From: Streptococcus sp. DTU_2020_1001019_1_SI_AUS_MUR_006
GTDB lineage: Bacteria; Bacillota; Bacilli; Lactobacillales; Streptococcaceae
Assembly (NCBI RefSeq): GCF_032340315.1
Contig: NZ_CP135436.1
Coordinates: 310,001 to 374,000 of the forward strand
DNA: 64,000 bases
Reading direction: 5' to 3'
Shown: in pieces, positions 18,198 through 27,720 of the stretch
How the letters are laid out: each line of letters opens with the position of its first letter
How positions within the stretch are numbered: position 1 is the first letter of the stretch
Translations under genes and position numbers: made by a program
Notes under the pieces: generated by a model
What the model saw: the letters and a program-made list of their open reading frames with translations, nothing else
Databases searched by the model: none
What the model was told of the DNA's origin: nothing

Positions 18198-18214
18198 TTT
18201 CTAGTGTCCTCCTA

Positions 18215-18571
18215 TTAGAATTTCAATCCGTTTTCACGAGCTGCATCAGCCAAAGCTTTCACACGTCCGTGATATAGATATCCACCGCGGTCGAACACCA
18301 CTTCTGAAATACCTTTAGCGTTTGCACGTTCTGCAACGAGTTTACCGACAGCAACGGCTTGTTCAGTTTTTGTTCCTTTTGAAACTTCTTTGTCAAGAGT
18401 TGAAGCACTTGCGAGCGTTACACCCGCTACGTCATCAATAACTTGAGCGTAGATGCCTGTATTAGAACGGAATACGTTCAAACGTGGGCGATCAGCAGTT
18501 CCAGAGAGTTTTCCGCGAACGCGACGGTGGCGTTTTTGGCGGAGTTTGTTTTTATCTGGTTTAGAAATCAC
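18215..18571 (-). CDS. rplR: 50S ribosomal protein L18
   Basis: 118-residue 5S-rRNA-binding protein. The start is GTG at 18571 (encoding [20 protein letters not shown]) after AGAGGTGA, matching the family length; a 13-codon upstream extension was rejected. Signature [17 protein letters not shown] and [20 protein letters not shown] are complete. Confidence 0.96.
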
Positions 18572-18654
18572 AGTTTTCACCTCTTTAGTTTTAAATCGTG
18601 TGCTATGCACAAAGTTGGAAATGATATTGGTGGCTGAAAATCAACCACTCAATA

Positions 18655-19191
18655 TTATTTACCTGTTTTACCTTCTTTAAGACGAACATATTCGCCAACG
18701 TAACGGATACCTTTACCTTTGTATGGTTCTGGTGAACGAAGGCTACGTACGTAAGCAGCTGTTTGACCAACTACTTCTTTTGAAATTCCGCTAACAACGA
18801 TTGTTGTTGGGTTTGGAAGTTCAAAAGTAATTCCTTCTGGAGCTTCAACTTCGTCTGGATGTGATTTACCAACAGCCAAAACAAGTTTTGATCCTTGAAG
18901 TTGTGCACGGTAACCAACCCCACGCATTTCAAGTTGTTTCTTGAATCCTTCTGATACACCAATAACCATGTTGTTCAAAAGAGCACGAGTAGTTCCGTGG
19001 ATAGTTTTCATTTCTTTTGAATCGTTTGGACGGTGAAGAGTTACTTCAGTACCTTCCACACGAATTTCAATATCTTTTGAGAACTCACGAGTAAGTTCTC
19101 CTTTAGGTCCTTTTACAGTTACAACGTTGTCATTGTTAGTGATTTCAACACCAGCAGGCAACACGATAACTTTATTACCAATACGTGACAT
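18655..19191 (-). CDS. rplF: 50S ribosomal protein L6
   Basis: 178 residues, a duplicated alpha/beta fold. Conserved C-terminal block [20 protein letters not shown] contacts 23S rRNA near the sarcin-ricin loop. It follows rpsH after a 187-bp structured spacer. Confidence 0.97.
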   Translation of the reverse strand: MSRIGNKVIVLPAGVEITNNDNVVTVKGPKGELTREFSKDIEIRVEGTEVTLHRPNDSKEMKTIHGTTRALLNNMVIGVSEGFKKQLEMRGVGYRAQLQGSKLVLAVGKSHPDEVEAPEGITFELPNPTTIVVSGISKEVVGQTAAYVRSLRSPEPYKGKGIRYVGEYVRLKEGKTGK

Positions 19192-19218
19192 GTTTTTATT
19201 CTCCTGTTAAATTGTCAG

Positions 19219-19380
19219 GCCATGTTGGCCAGTTTTCACGGGGTTAAATCGATTTCTCGATTTAAAGGAATATTTAGGTTTCAATTTCAAAGTGAATCTA
19301 GGCATAGTCTAGCAGACATAACTTTGGGTTAGGCAAGAGACGATAACGACGAGTCACAAAGAAATTGGGAGCTAAATATT
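19219..19380 (-). other. structured spacer between rpsH and rplF
   Basis: Nested pairings run AATATTTAG (19269-19277) with CTAAATATT (19372-19380), CAATTTC (19282-19288) with GAAATTG (19361-19367), and GTGA (19292-19295) with TCAC (19354-19357), with GTCT-AGC-AGAC inside. Before it lie a perfect 9-bp stem TTAAATCGA / TCGATTTAA (19244-19265) and GGCC/GGCC near 19219-19231. There is no coding potential. Confidence 0.6.
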
Positions 19381-19777
19381 ACCAAACGTAAGCGATAACC
19401 TCACCACCAACGTTCTTTTGGCGTGCTTCTTTATCAGTAAGCAAACCTTCAGAAGTTGAAAGGATAGCAATTCCAAGACCGTTAAGTACTTTTGGAAGGT
19501 CTTCACGTTTTTTGTAGACACGAAGTCCTGGTTTAGAAACACGTTTCAAGTTTGTGATAACTTTTTCACCGTTTGGTCCGTATTTAAGGAATACACGGAT
19601 GATGCCTTGTTTGTCATCTTCGATGATTTCTACGTTCTTAACAAAACCTTCGCGTTTAAGGATTTCTGCAATCCCTTTTTTGATGTTTGATGCAGGTACT
19701 TCAAGTACTTCGTGTTTTGCTTGGTTAGCGTTACGAATACGAGTTAGGAAGTCTGCGATTGGGTCAGTCATAACCAT
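19379..19777 (-). CDS. rpsH: 30S ribosomal protein S8
   Basis: 132-residue central-domain assembly protein. Start [20 protein letters not shown] and the C-terminal [20 protein letters not shown] signature are intact. ATG 19777 follows AGAGGAG. It is flanked on both sides by long structured spacers (212 and 187 bp), an unusual isolation inside the spc part of the operon. Confidence 0.97.
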   Translation of the reverse strand: MVMTDPIADFLTRIRNANQAKHEVLEVPASNIKKGIAEILKREGFVKNVEIIEDDKQGIIRVFLKYGPNGEKVITNLKRVSKPGLRVYKKREDLPKVLNGLGIAILSTSEGLLTDKEARQKNVGGEVIAYVW

Positions 19778-19795
19778 TTTATTTTTCTCCTCTTA

Positions 19796-19966
19796 CTAGT
19801 AGTTTGCAAGTTGCACTTGCTAGTTAATGATTGAGCTGGGCTCAGATAGTATTGACACATTCAAACAAGATAATCTCATTTGAACACGAGCTACAACCTG
19901 GGCAAAAAAGATAGATTTGTCTTGGAGCATCGCTCCTGCACCAAATCTCCTATTTTTGCTGGGGTT
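19796..19966 (-). other. structured spacer between rpsN and rpsH
   Basis: CAACC, GCAAAAA and AGATTTG in 19894-19919 pair in register with CAAATCT, TTTTTGC and GGTTG in 19941-19966, closed by GGAGC-ATC-GCTCC (19924-19936). A second stem, GCAAGT-TGC-ACTTGC, lies near 19806-19820. The 212-bp gap has no coding potential. Confidence 0.6.
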
Positions 19967-19989
19967 GTTACGCTCTTTGTATCATGATA

Positions 19990-20175
19990 TTACCAAGATG
20001 CTTTTGTTACACCAGGGATTTGACCTTTATATGCCAATTCACGGAAGCAAACACGGCAAAGTTTAAACTTGCGGTAAACTGAGTGTGGACGTCCACAACG
20101 TTCACAGCGAGTGTATGCTTGAGTAGAGAACTTCGCTGGGCGTTTGTTCTTAGCAATCATAGATTTTTTAGCCAT
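19990..20175 (-). CDS. rpsN: 30S ribosomal protein S14, zinc-type
   Basis: 61 residues, the short zinc-binding form (RpsN1/type Z) with [20 protein letters not shown] supplying four cysteines. The non-zinc S14 paralogue induced under zinc starvation is not in this window. It lies 17 bp after rplE. Confidence 0.97.
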   Translation of the reverse strand: MAKKSMIAKNKRPAKFSTQAYTRCERCGRPHSVYRKFKLCRVCFRELAYKGQIPGVTKASW

Positions 20176-20192
20176 TAGTTATACCTCCTATA

Positions 20193-20735
20193 TTATTTTG
20201 CAAAAGGCATTCCAAGGCCTGTAAGCAATGCACGTGACTCTTCGTCAGTGTTAGCAGTAGTTACGATAACGATGTCAAGACCACGAGTTTTGTCAACGTC
20301 ATCAAAGTTGATTTCTGGGAAGATCAATTGTTCTTTCACACCAAGTGTGTAGTTTCCGCGTCCATCAAATGATTTTGTTGGAACACCATGGAAGTCACGC
20401 ACACGTGGAAGTGAAACTGAAACCAATTTATCCAAGAATTCGTACATACGTTCACCACGAAGGGTAACTTTTGCACCGATCGCAACACCTTCACGAAGAC
20501 GGAAGCCGGCGATTGATTTTTTAGCTTTAGTGATAAGTGGTTTTTGACCTGAGATAAGCGCCAATTCTTCAGCAGCTTTTTCAAGGCTTTTAGCGTTTGA
20601 TACAGCTTCACCAACACCCATGTTCAAAACGATCTTATCTACTTTAGGCACAGCCATCACTGATGAGTAGTTGAATTGTTCTGTCAAAGCAGGAACTACT
20701 TCATTAAGATATTTTTCTTTTAAACGATTTGCCAT
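20193..20735 (-). CDS. rplE: 50S ribosomal protein L5
   Basis: 180-residue 5S-rRNA-binding protein of the central protuberance. Conserved [39 protein letters not shown] and [17 protein letters not shown] are present. Start ATG 20735 after GGAG, 23 bp after rplX. Confidence 0.97.
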   Translation of the reverse strand: MANRLKEKYLNEVVPALTEQFNYSSVMAVPKVDKIVLNMGVGEAVSNAKSLEKAAEELALISGQKPLITKAKKSIAGFRLREGVAIGAKVTLRGERMYEFLDKLVSVSLPRVRDFHGVPTKSFDGRGNYTLGVKEQLIFPEINFDDVDKTRGLDIVIVTTANTDEESRALLTGLGMPFAK

Positions 20736-20758
20736 TATACTTCTCCTTTCCTTCGTGA

Positions 20759-21064
20759 TTAATCAAGCACTTCGCCTGATTTTTTGTTGTAGCGAACTTT
20801 TTTACCGTCTACAAATTTGTAACCAACACGACCAGCTACACCGTTTTTGTCCAAAACTTGAACGTTTGATACGTGGATAGCCGCTTCCTTCTCGATGATA
20901 CCACCTTGAGGAAGTTCGTTAGTTGGACGTTGGTGTTTCTTAACGATATTAACACCTTCAACGATAACTTTGTTTACTTTTGGAAGGGCAGTAAGGACAA
21001 CAGCTTCTGTTCCCTTATCTTTACCAGCGATTACGCGAACTTTGTCGCCTTTTTTTACAAACAT
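20759..21064 (-). CDS. rplX: 50S ribosomal protein L24
   Basis: 101-residue assembly-initiator protein with an N-terminal KOW motif ([20 protein letters not shown]) and [20 protein letters not shown]. It is preceded by an 83-bp spacer containing the 7-bp stem CCCTGGC-TAA-GCCAGGG. Confidence 0.97.
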
Positions 21065-21147
21065 TTTTTTCTCCTTTTATTCTTACGCCCAATGGGCACC
21101 CTGGCTAAGCCAGGGGACTGTGTTTGTTTGTTTTTGCTCTGTGAAAA

Positions 21148-21516
21148 TTAAAGTACTTCTGGAGCAAGTGACACGATCTTCATGAAGCCACCTTCACGCA
21201 ATTCACGTGCAACTGGGCCAAAGATACGTGTTCCGCGAGGAGTTTTGTCTTCACGGATGATAACTGCTGCGTTTTCGTCAAATTTGATGTATGAACCATC
21301 AGCACGACGAGCACCTGATTTAGTACGAACGATAACTGCTTTAACAACGTCACCTTTTTTAACCGCACCACCAGGAGTAGCTTGTTTTACAGATGCCACA
21401 ATAACATCACCGATGTTCGCAAATTTACGTTTAGAACCACCAAGAACTTTGATAGTCAAGATTTCGCGTGCACCGCTGTTGTCTGCGACTTTCAAACGAG
21501 TTTCTGTTTGAATCAT
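21148..21516 (-). CDS. rplN: 50S ribosomal protein L14
   Basis: 122-residue interface protein. [40 protein letters not shown] and [18 protein letters not shown], the family signatures, are intact. ATG 21516 follows AAAGGAG, 25 bp after rpsQ. Confidence 0.97.
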   Translation of the reverse strand: MIQTETRLKVADNSGAREILTIKVLGGSKRKFANIGDVIVASVKQATPGGAVKKGDVVKAVIVRTKSGARRADGSYIKFDENAAVIIREDKTPRGTRIFGPVARELREGGFMKIVSLAPEVL

Positions 21517-21541
21517 TTCAGTTTTCTCCTTTCAGGTTTGA

Positions 21542-21802
21542 TTAAATGATAACCGCTTCTTCAACGACTTCTACAAGACGGAAACGTTTTGTAGCTGAAA
21601 GCGGACGAGTTTCCATGATACGTACGATATCGCCTTCTTTGGCAACATTGTTTTCATCATGTGCTTTGTATTTTTTAGAGTAGTTAATACGTTTACCATA
21701 GACTGGGTGGTTACGTTTTGTTTCAACTACAACTGTGATTGTCTTGTCCATTTTGTCAGATACAACACGTCCAACAAGAACTTTACGATTATTGCGTTCC
21801 AT
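21542..21802 (-). CDS. rpsQ: 30S ribosomal protein S17
   Basis: 86-residue OB-fold primary binder of 16S r[23 protein letters not shown] at the start and [20 protein letters not shown] near the end fit the family. It lies 24 bp after rpmC. Confidence 0.97.
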
Positions 21803-21826
21803 TGAAATTTCTCCTTCCCTAGTCTA

Positions 21827-22033
21827 TTATTTCGCTTCAGATTGAACTGTTTTGATACGAGCGATTTGTTTTTTAACTTCTTTCAAGCGAGCTGTTTGTT
21901 CTAATTGACCAGTAGCAGCTTGGAAACGAAGTTCAAACAATTCTTTTTTCAATTCGTTTTCGCGCTTCGCGAGTTCTTCTTGAGAAAGACCACGAAGTTC
22001 TTTAACAAATTCTTTTACTTCATTAAGTTTCAT
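21827..22033 (-). CDS. rpmC: 50S ribosomal protein L29
   Basis: 68-residue two-helix protein at the peptide-exit site, where trigger factor and SRP dock. [20 protein letters not shown] and [20 protein letters not shown] are typical. It starts 9 bp after rplP. Confidence 0.97.
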
Positions 22034-22042
22034 GCCTTCTCC

Positions 22043-22456
22043 TTATTCTGCTTCACGTTTTACGAATTTACATTTAACTGGCAATTTGTGGCTTGCAAGA
22101 CGAAGCGCTTCGCGAGCGATCTCTTCAGATACACCAGCAACTTCAAACATTACTTTACCACGTTTAACTGGTGCTACCCAACCTTCAGGTGCCCCTTTAC
22201 CAGATCCCATACGAACCCCGATAGCTTTTGCTGTGTATGATTTGTGTGGGAAGATTTTAATCCAAACTTTACCACCACGTTTCATGTAACGAGTCATGGC
22301 GATACGAGCAGCTTCGATTTGGCGGTTAGTGATCCAGTGGCTAGTTGTAGCTTGAAGACCGTATTCACCGAATGCTACTTCTTTACCACCTTTAGCTTCA
22401 CCGCGCATTTTACCACGGAATTCACGACGGTGTTTAACACGTTTAGGTACTAACAT
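22043..22456 (-). CDS. rplP: 50S ribosomal protein L16
   Basis: 137-residue protein near the A-site tRNA elbow. [20 protein letters not shown] start, [20 protein letters not shown], and [20 protein letters not shown] carrying the conserved Arg modified in some bacteria. It starts only 3 bp after rpsC stops, so translation is coupled. Confidence 0.97.
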   Translation of the reverse strand: MLVPKRVKHRREFRGKMRGEAKGGKEVAFGEYGLQATTSHWITNRQIEAARIAMTRYMKRGGKVWIKIFPHKSYTAKAIGVRMGSGKGAPEGWVAPVKRGKVMFEVAGVSEEIAREALRLASHKLPVKCKFVKREAE

Positions 22457-22459
22457 TGG

Positions 22460-23113
22460 TTATTTACCTCCTTTAGTGTTTTTACGAGCTGGAAGAACTT
22501 CACCACGGTAGATCCATACTTTAACACCAAGTTTACCGTATGTAGTGTCTGCTTCTTCCCAAGCGTAATCGATATCTGCACGAAGTGTGTGAAGTGGAAC
22601 AGTTCCTTCAGAGTATCCTTCAGCACGGGCGATATCTGCACCGTTCAAACGACCTGATACTTGAGTTTTGATCCCTTTAGCTCCAGCACGCATTGCACGT
22701 TGGATTGCTTGTTTTTGTGCACGACGGAAAGCAACACGTTGCTCCAATTGACGAGCAATTCCTTCACCTACAAGGTGAGCATCCAAATCAGGTTGTTTGA
22801 TTTCGATGATGTTGATGTGTACTTGTTTTCCAGTCAATTTGTTAAGTTTTGCACGGAGTGCATCAACGTTAGCACCACCTTTACCGATAACCATACCTGG
22901 TTTAGCAGTGTGAAGTGAAACGTTAACTTTGTTTACTGCACGTTCAATTTCAATAGTTGAAACTGCCGCGTCAGCAAGTTCTTTTTGAACGAATTTACGG
23001 ATTGCAAGATCTTCATGAAGGTAATCCGCGTATTCTTTTTCAGCATACCATTTGGCATCCCAATCACGGATGATGCCGACACGCATACCAATTGGATGTA
23101 CTTTTTGACCCAC
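22460..23113 (-). CDS. rpsC: 30S ribosomal protein S3
   Basis: 217-residue head protein with mRNA-entry helicase role. N-terminal [20 protein letters not shown], type II KH loop [20 protein letters not shown], and C-terminal [19 protein letters not shown]. It starts 12 bp after rplV. Confidence 0.97.
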
Positions 23114-23125
23114 GATTTTACCTCC

Positions 23126-23470
23126 TTATTTTTCTGCAACAGCTACAGTGATGTGAGCTGTACGTTTGTTGATTGGTGAAGCTGAACCTTTCGCACGTGG
23201 ACGGAAACGTTTCATAGTTGGTCCTTCATTTGCGAATGCTTCAGATACTACCAAGTTAGCTTTATCCAAACCAAGGTTATTTTCAGCGTTAGCTACAGCT
23301 GAGTTCAAAACTTTCAAGATGATCTCAGCAGCTTTGTTTGGAGTGAATGTCAAGATTGCAATAGCATCGGCTACGCTTTTACCACGAATGTTGTCAAGAA
23401 CAAGACGTGATTTACGAGGTGAAACACGTACTGTACGAGCCATTGCTTTAGCTGAAGTAATTTCTGCCAT
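23126..23470 (-). CDS. rplV: 50S ribosomal protein L22
   Basis: 114-residue tunnel protein. [20 protein letters not shown] at the start; the tunnel-lining hairpin [20 protein letters not shown] is intact with no insertion of the macrolide-resistance kind. It lies 11 bp after rpsS. Confidence 0.97.
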   Translation of the reverse strand: MAEITSAKAMARTVRVSPRKSRLVLDNIRGKSVADAIAILTFTPNKAAEIILKVLNSAVANAENNLGLDKANLVVSEAFANEGPTMKRFRPRAKGSASPINKRTAHITVAVAEK

Positions 23471-23481
23471 TTATGTTCTCC

Positions 23482-23763
23482 TTATTTTCTACGTGTTTTC
23501 TTGTCGTCTGCAGCATGACCTTTGTAAGTACGAGTTGGTGCGAATTCACCAAGTTTGTGACCTACCATGTCTTCTTGGATGTAAACAGGTACGTGTTTAC
23601 GTCCATCATAAACTGCGATAGTGTAACCAATGAAACTTGGGAAAATCGTTGAACGACGTGACCAAGTTTTAATAACTTTTTTCTTTTCGTCGTTAGCTTG
23701 AGCTTCAACTTTTTTCATCAAATGCTCATCGACGAAAGGTCCTTTTTTAAGACTGCGTCCCAT
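23482..23763 (-). CDS. rpsS: 30S ribosomal protein S19
   Basis: 93-residue head protein. [20 protein letters not shown] and [20 protein letters not shown] are diagnostic. It follows rplB after a 104-bp spacer with two stems (GCGCTC/GAGCGC and CTAGTnGCTTAAGCnACTAG, about 23800-23860). Confidence 0.97.
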
Positions 23764-23867
23764 TTTTATTTTTTCTCCTTTAAATGTTGTACCACAGCGG
23801 CTTGCGCTCTCAAGGAGCGCTACCGAGCTGGCGGAATGTCCTAGTTGCTTAAGCGACTAGTTTTAAA

Positions 23868-24701
23868 TTATTTCTCGTTGCGACGACGAACGATAAGTTT
23901 GTCAGATTTCGCTTTCTTGTTACGAGTTTTAAGACCAAGAGCAGGTTTGCCCCATGGAGTTGATGGTGCTTTACGACCAACTGGTGCTTTACCTTCACCA
24001 CCACCGTGTGGGTGATCGTTAGGGTTCATTACAGAACCACGAACTGTTGGACGGATACCTTTCCAACGGCTGCGTCCTGCTTTACCAAGGTTAACAAGTC
24101 CATGTTGTTCGTTTCCGACAACACCAACTGTTGCACGACAAGTTCCAAGAATCATACGAACTTCGCCTGATTGAAGACGAACAAGAACATATTTACCTTC
24201 TTGACCCAATACTTGAGCAGAAGCTCCAGCAGCACGAACCAATTCACCACCACGACCTGGTTTCAATTCAATGTTGTGAACCAAAGTACCAACTGGGATG
24301 TTAGCAAGTGGAAGAGCGTTACCTACTTTGATATCAGCTTCAGGACCTGAAACAATACGTTGACCAACTTCAAGACCTTTTGGAGCGATAATGTAAGCTT
24401 TCACACCGTCAGTGTAGTGTACAAGAGCGATGTTTGCAGAACGGTTTGGATCGTACTCGATAGTTTTAACAACTGCTTCAACGTTGTCTTTGTTACGTTT
24501 GAAGTCAACCAAACGGTAGAAACGTTTGTGTCCACCACCGTGGTGACGAACAGTGATGCGACCGTTGTTGTTACGACCAGCCTGTTTCTTCAAAGCAACA
24601 AGCAAAGATTTCTCAGGTGTGCTTGTTGTGATTTCAGCGAAATCCAAAGAAGTCATATTACGGCGACCGTTTGTTGTTGGTTTATAAACACGAATTCCCA
24701 C
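23868..24701 (-). CDS. rplB: 50S ribosomal protein L2
   Basis: 277-residue protein needed for peptidyl transfer. Conserved [20 protein letters not shown] near the start and the essential C-terminal [20 protein letters not shown], with the catalytic-site His, are intact. ATG 24701 lies 17 bp after rplW. Confidence 0.97.
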   Translation of the reverse strand: MGIRVYKPTTNGRRNMTSLDFAEITTSTPEKSLLVALKKQAGRNNNGRITVRHHGGGHKRFYRLVDFKRNKDNVEAVVKTIEYDPNRSANIALVHYTDGVKAYIIAPKGLEVGQRIVSGPEADIKVGNALPLANIPVGTLVHNIELKPGRGGELVRAAGASAQVLGQEGKYVLVRLQSGEVRMILGTCRATVGVVGNEQHGLVNLGKAGRSRWKGIRPTVRGSVMNPNDHPHGGGEGKAPVGRKAPSTPWGKPALGLKTRNKKAKSDKLIVRRRNEK

Positions 24702-24718
24702 GATATTTCCTCCTTAGA

Positions 24719-25015
24719 TTATTCAGCTTCAGCAGCGAACAACTCGATTGCTTTTGAATCAGCTGTAAGTGTGATGATAGCTTTTTTAGTTTTGTTAGTA
24801 AAACCAGTGTAACGTCCAACACGTTTAGCTTTTGGTTTTACGTTGATTGTGTTAACATTTGCAACTTTAACACCTTCGAATGAAGCTTCAACAGCTTGTT
24901 TAATCAAAAGTTTGTGTGCACGAGTGTCAACTTCAAATACATATTTCCCTGCTTCAAGTTGAGCCATTGAGCTTTCAGTGATTACAGGTTTTTTGATAAC
25001 ATCATACAAATTCAT
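24719..25015 (-). CDS. rplW: 50S ribosomal protein L23
   Basis: 98-residue exit-site protein, docking point for trigger factor and [23 protein letters not shown] and [20 protein letters not shown] fit the family. Its ATG overlaps the rplD stop by one base (TAATG), so the two are translationally coupled. Confidence 0.97.
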   Translation of the reverse strand: MNLYDVIKKPVITESSMAQLEAGKYVFEVDTRAHKLLIKQAVEASFEGVKVANVNTINVKPKAKRVGRYTGFTNKTKKAIITLTADSKAIELFAAEAE

Positions 25016-25638
25016 TATGCAAGAACCTCCTCGATTTTAGAGATAGCTGCTTGAGTAACAAGAAGTTTGTCACTATTTGCGATGTCAAGAACACTTGCAG
25101 TTGTAGCAGTCGCAACTTTCACGTTTGGAAGGTTACGAGCTGAGAGAGCTGCGAATTCGTTTCCTTCTTCAAGAATAACAAGGACTTTAGAATCGATGCT
25201 CAAAGCTGCAAGAACTTTTGCAAATTCAGCAGTTTTTGGAGCTGTAAATTCAAGAGAATCAACGGCTACAAATTTATTTTCAGCAACTTTTTCTGAGTAA
25301 ACAGATTTAAGTGCAAGGCGACGAACTTTTTGAGGAAGTTTGTACGCATAGCTACGTGGAGTTGGTCCGAAGACGATTCCACCACCACGCCATTGTGGAG
25401 AGCGGATAGAACCTTGACGAGCACGTCCAGTTCCTTTTTGACGCCATGGTTTGCGTCCGCCACCTGAAACAGCTGAGCGGTTTTTAACTGCGTGAGTTCC
25501 TTGACGAAGGCTAGCACGTTGGCTGATGATCACATCAAACACAACAGATTGGTTTGGTTCGATACCAAAGATTGCATCGTTAAGAACAACTTCGCCCGCT
25601 TGTTTACCAGTTTGGTCGAATAATGTTACATTTGCCAT
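25015..25638 (-). CDS. rplD: 50S ribosomal protein L4
   Basis: 207 residues. The tunnel loop [20 protein letters not shown] is wild type in length, so no macrolide-resistance change of the usual kind is visible. In enterobacteria L4 represses the S10 operon; whether that applies here is unknown, though the leader and the following spacer are strongly structured. Confidence 0.97.
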   Translation of the reverse strand: MANVTLFDQTGKQAGEVVLNDAIFGIEPNQSVVFDVIISQRASLRQGTHAVKNRSAVSGGGRKPWRQKGTGRARQGSIRSPQWRGGGIVFGPTPRSYAYKLPQKVRRLALKSVYSEKVAENKFVAVDSLEFTAPKTAEFAKVLAALSIDSKVLVILEEGNEFAALSARNLPNVKVATATTASVLDIANSDKLLVTQAAISKIEEVLA

Positions 25639-25662
25639 TTTGACTGTATTCCCCTTTCCTTA

Positions 25663-26289
25663 TTATTTACCAGCTTTAACTGCTGACTTGATAGTGATAA
25701 GAGATTTCTTAGCACCTGGTACGTTACCTTTGATAAGGATAACGTTCTTTTCTGGAACAACTTGTACAACTTCAAGGTTTTGAATTGTTACACGGTCGCC
25801 ACCCATACGTCCTGCAAGGTTTTTACCTTTGAATACGCGGTTAGGTGCAACAGGTCCCATAGAACCTGGACGACGGTGGTAACGAGAACCGTGAGCCATT
25901 GGTCCACGTGATTGTCCGTGGCGTTTGATAACACCTTGGAAACCTTTACCTTTAGAAGTACCAGTTACGTCAACAACGTCTCCAGCTGCGAATGTTTCAA
26001 CAGTGATTTCAGCACCAACTTCCAAGCCTTCAACGTTTTTGAATTCACGAATGAAGCGCTTAGGAGCCGTGTTAGCTTTCGCTACATGTCCTTTAGCAGG
26101 TTTGTTGCTCAATACTTCGCGTTTGTCATCGAAACCAACTTGGATAGCGTTGTATCCGTCTGTTTCAACAGTTTTAACTTGAAGAACAACGTTTGGAGTT
26201 GCTTCAATAACTGTTACAGGGATCAATTCGCCAGCTTCAGTGAAGATTTGAGTCATTCCCACTTTTTTCCCTAAGATTCCTTTTGTCAT
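25663..26289 (-). CDS. rplC: 50S ribosomal protein L3
   Basis: 208-residue early-assembly protein with [20 protein letters not shown] at the start and the loop reaching the peptidyl-transferase centre, [20 protein letters not shown]. It is preceded by a 216-bp spacer after rpsJ, far longer than most gaps in this operon, which folds into an extended hairpin. Confidence 0.97.
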
Positions 26290-26369
26290 GAGAAAATAGT
26301 TCCTTTTCTATATTTTTTATTCAAAAAGTTTTTAACGAGCGTTTTTTATGCTCAAGTCTAAGATACAAA

Positions 26370-26457
26370 GGGCGTCAAACTCTAAGTGAAAATAGGAAAC
26401 TGACGCAGTGTCTTGCAGACACTAGGAAGTTTATCTTTTTCACACCGAGTTTAGCCC
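26370..26457 (-). other. long nested hairpin between rpsJ and rplC
   Basis: Five pairings are nested in register: GGGC (26370) / GCCC (26457), AAACTC (26377-26382) / GAGTTT (26447-26452), GTGAAAA (26386-26392) / TTTTCAC (26437-26443), AAACT / AGTTT, and AGTGTC (26407-26412) / GACACT (26418-26423), 28 pairs in about 88 nt. There is no T tract, so it is not a terminator; no ORF of note is present. The remaining 26290-26369 is AT-rich. Confidence 0.65.
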
Positions 26458-26505
26458 GTGTTCAATTCAATTGAAACACCAGCTTTTGCTCTTTTATATT
26501 TTAGA

Positions 26506-26814
26506 TTAAAGTTTGATTTCTACGTTTACACCACTTGGAAGATCCAATTTCATCAAAGCGTCAACTGTTTTTTGAGTTGGGTTGATGATATCGATCAAAC
26601 GTTTGTGTGTACGCATTTCAAATTGTTCGCGAGAGTCTTTATATTTGTGAGTCGCACGAATAATTGTGTAGAGGCTACGTTCAGTTGGAAGTGGGATTGG
26701 ACCTGCAACTTCTGCACCTGTACGAGTAGCTGATTCTACGATTTTAGCAGCCGCTGTGTCAAGCGTACGGTGTTCGTAAGCTTTCAAACGGATACGGATT
26801 TTTTTGTTTGCCAT
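26506..26814 (-). CDS. rpsJ: 30S ribosomal protein S10
   Basis: 102-residue first gene of the operon; S10 (NusE) also serves in antitermination. [20 protein letters not shown] and [20 protein letters not shown] are typical, including the loop region linked to tetracycline-class resistance, which looks unchanged. ATG 26814 follows AAAGGAG at the end of a roughly 130-nt structured leader. Confidence 0.97.
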   Translation of the reverse strand: MANKKIRIRLKAYEHRTLDTAAAKIVESATRTGAEVAGPIPLPTERSLYTIIRATHKYKDSREQFEMRTHKRLIDIINPTQKTVDALMKLDLPSGVNVEIKL

Positions 26815-26849
26815 CTTTTTCTCCTTTTCGTCTATTTAAGATAATAGGC

Positions 26850-26924
26850 TAGCTCCACAAGAAAACCGACGCGCGTTGCGTGGCAATGCAACCGAGCGTG
26901 TCGCAACCTCTTGCATCAAAGCTA
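26850..26924 (-). other. structured leader of the S10 operon
   Basis: Nested pairings TAGCT (26850-26854) / AGCTA (26920-26924), CAAGA (26858-26862) / TCTTG (26909-26913), CGAC (26867-26870) / GTCG (26900-26903), CGC / GCG, and GTTGC (26875-26879) / GCAAC (26888-26892) form one long interrupted stem in the 5' UTR. This is a candidate autoregulatory or antitermination leader. Confidence 0.6.
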
Positions 26925-26949
26925 AGGCTGTAATTTGCAGCACCATAAT

Positions 26950-26981
26950 AGAATAACACAAAGCCCTTGCGATTGCAAGGG
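26950..26981 (-). promoter_or_regulatory. main promoter of the S10-spc-alpha operon
   Basis: Minus-strand TTGCAA (26973-26978), 17-bp spacer, TATTCT (26950-26955). The -35 lies inside a perfect palindrome CCCTTGC-GATT-GCAAGGG (26964-26981). The 27000-27105 flank up to the next gene is AT-rich with no other feature seen. Confidence 0.7.
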
Positions 26982-27105
26982 ATTTGACAAGTTTTTTTAA
27001 ATTTTTCGAATGAAACTGTTTTCTTTTTATGAATGACGAAATTACTCTCTGCCTGGAAATTAATTTTAAGCTTTTCTTCTTATAAAATAAATATAAAATA
27101 AATGA

Positions 27106-27720
27106 TTAATATTTGATGATAAATTGATTTCCTGATTGATCTACCAAGATATCTGCCATTGACTCGGTTGTTTTATAGTATCGTAGATACTGCTCTCGTC
27201 TCATCTGCTGACTAGCCAATATAAAGGATGTATCGCCATTTCTCACAGTCGTATCTCGAGCTAGACGTCTCTTTAATTCTGTCTCTTCATCCGTGTAGAA
27301 ACAAACAGTTTTATCAAAGAGTTCCTTTGGTAGAAAACCCACAGACATCCCTTCGACTATCAGAATTGGTTTTGCTCCCGATAAGACCTCACTAGCCTTC
27401 CAAGGTTCTTCGATTGTCAAGACATCCATACCCGCTTGCAAGGCGAGAATATCTCTTTGTAAACTTGCTAGCTCATGTGCCACTGGTAAACATGCTGTTA
27501 CCTTTTGGTCTGGTGTCTCTTTAGGTACTACTAAATGTCGACCCGAAGTAATATAGGGATCTGTCTCTAGTAAATTTACATTTTCAGAATCTAAAACTTG
27601 GAACAATTCTTGAGCAAAAGTTGTTTTTCCTGATGCTCCATGCCCGTAGATACCTAGCGTTTTTACTTTTCCCGACTCTATTTCTGATACTAGTCTTTCT
27701 ATTAACTCTTTTTTCTTCAT
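27106..27720 (-). CDS. uridine-kinase-like P-loop NTPase in the nrd operon
   Basis: 204 residues with Walker A GHGASGKTTFAQ (about 27-38), ETDPYITSGRHLVVP and the Walker-B-like PILIVEGMSVG, as in uridine/panthothenate-kinase-type enzymes; RRLARDTTVRNGD resembles a lid. The exact substrate cannot be read from sequence. Its ATG overlaps the nrdG stop (ATGA), so it is co-translated with the class III reductase activase; a nucleoside-salvage role would fit. From memory, pneumococcus has the same gene (SP_0206) at this place. Confidence 0.8.
   Translation of the reverse strand: MKKKELIERLVSEIESGKVKTLGIYGHGASGKTTFAQELFQVLDSENVNLLETDPYITSGRHLVVPKETPDQKVTACLPVAHELASLQRDILALQAGMDVLTIEEPWKASEVLSGAKPILIVEGMSVGFLPKELFDKTVCFYTDEETELKRRLARDTTVRNGDTSFILASQQMRREQYLRYYKTTESMADILVDQSGNQFIIKY

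Noticed and set aside
25015..25638. Macrolide-resistance changes in L4 or L22
   Set aside because: The tunnel loops in both proteins have normal length and conserved sequence.
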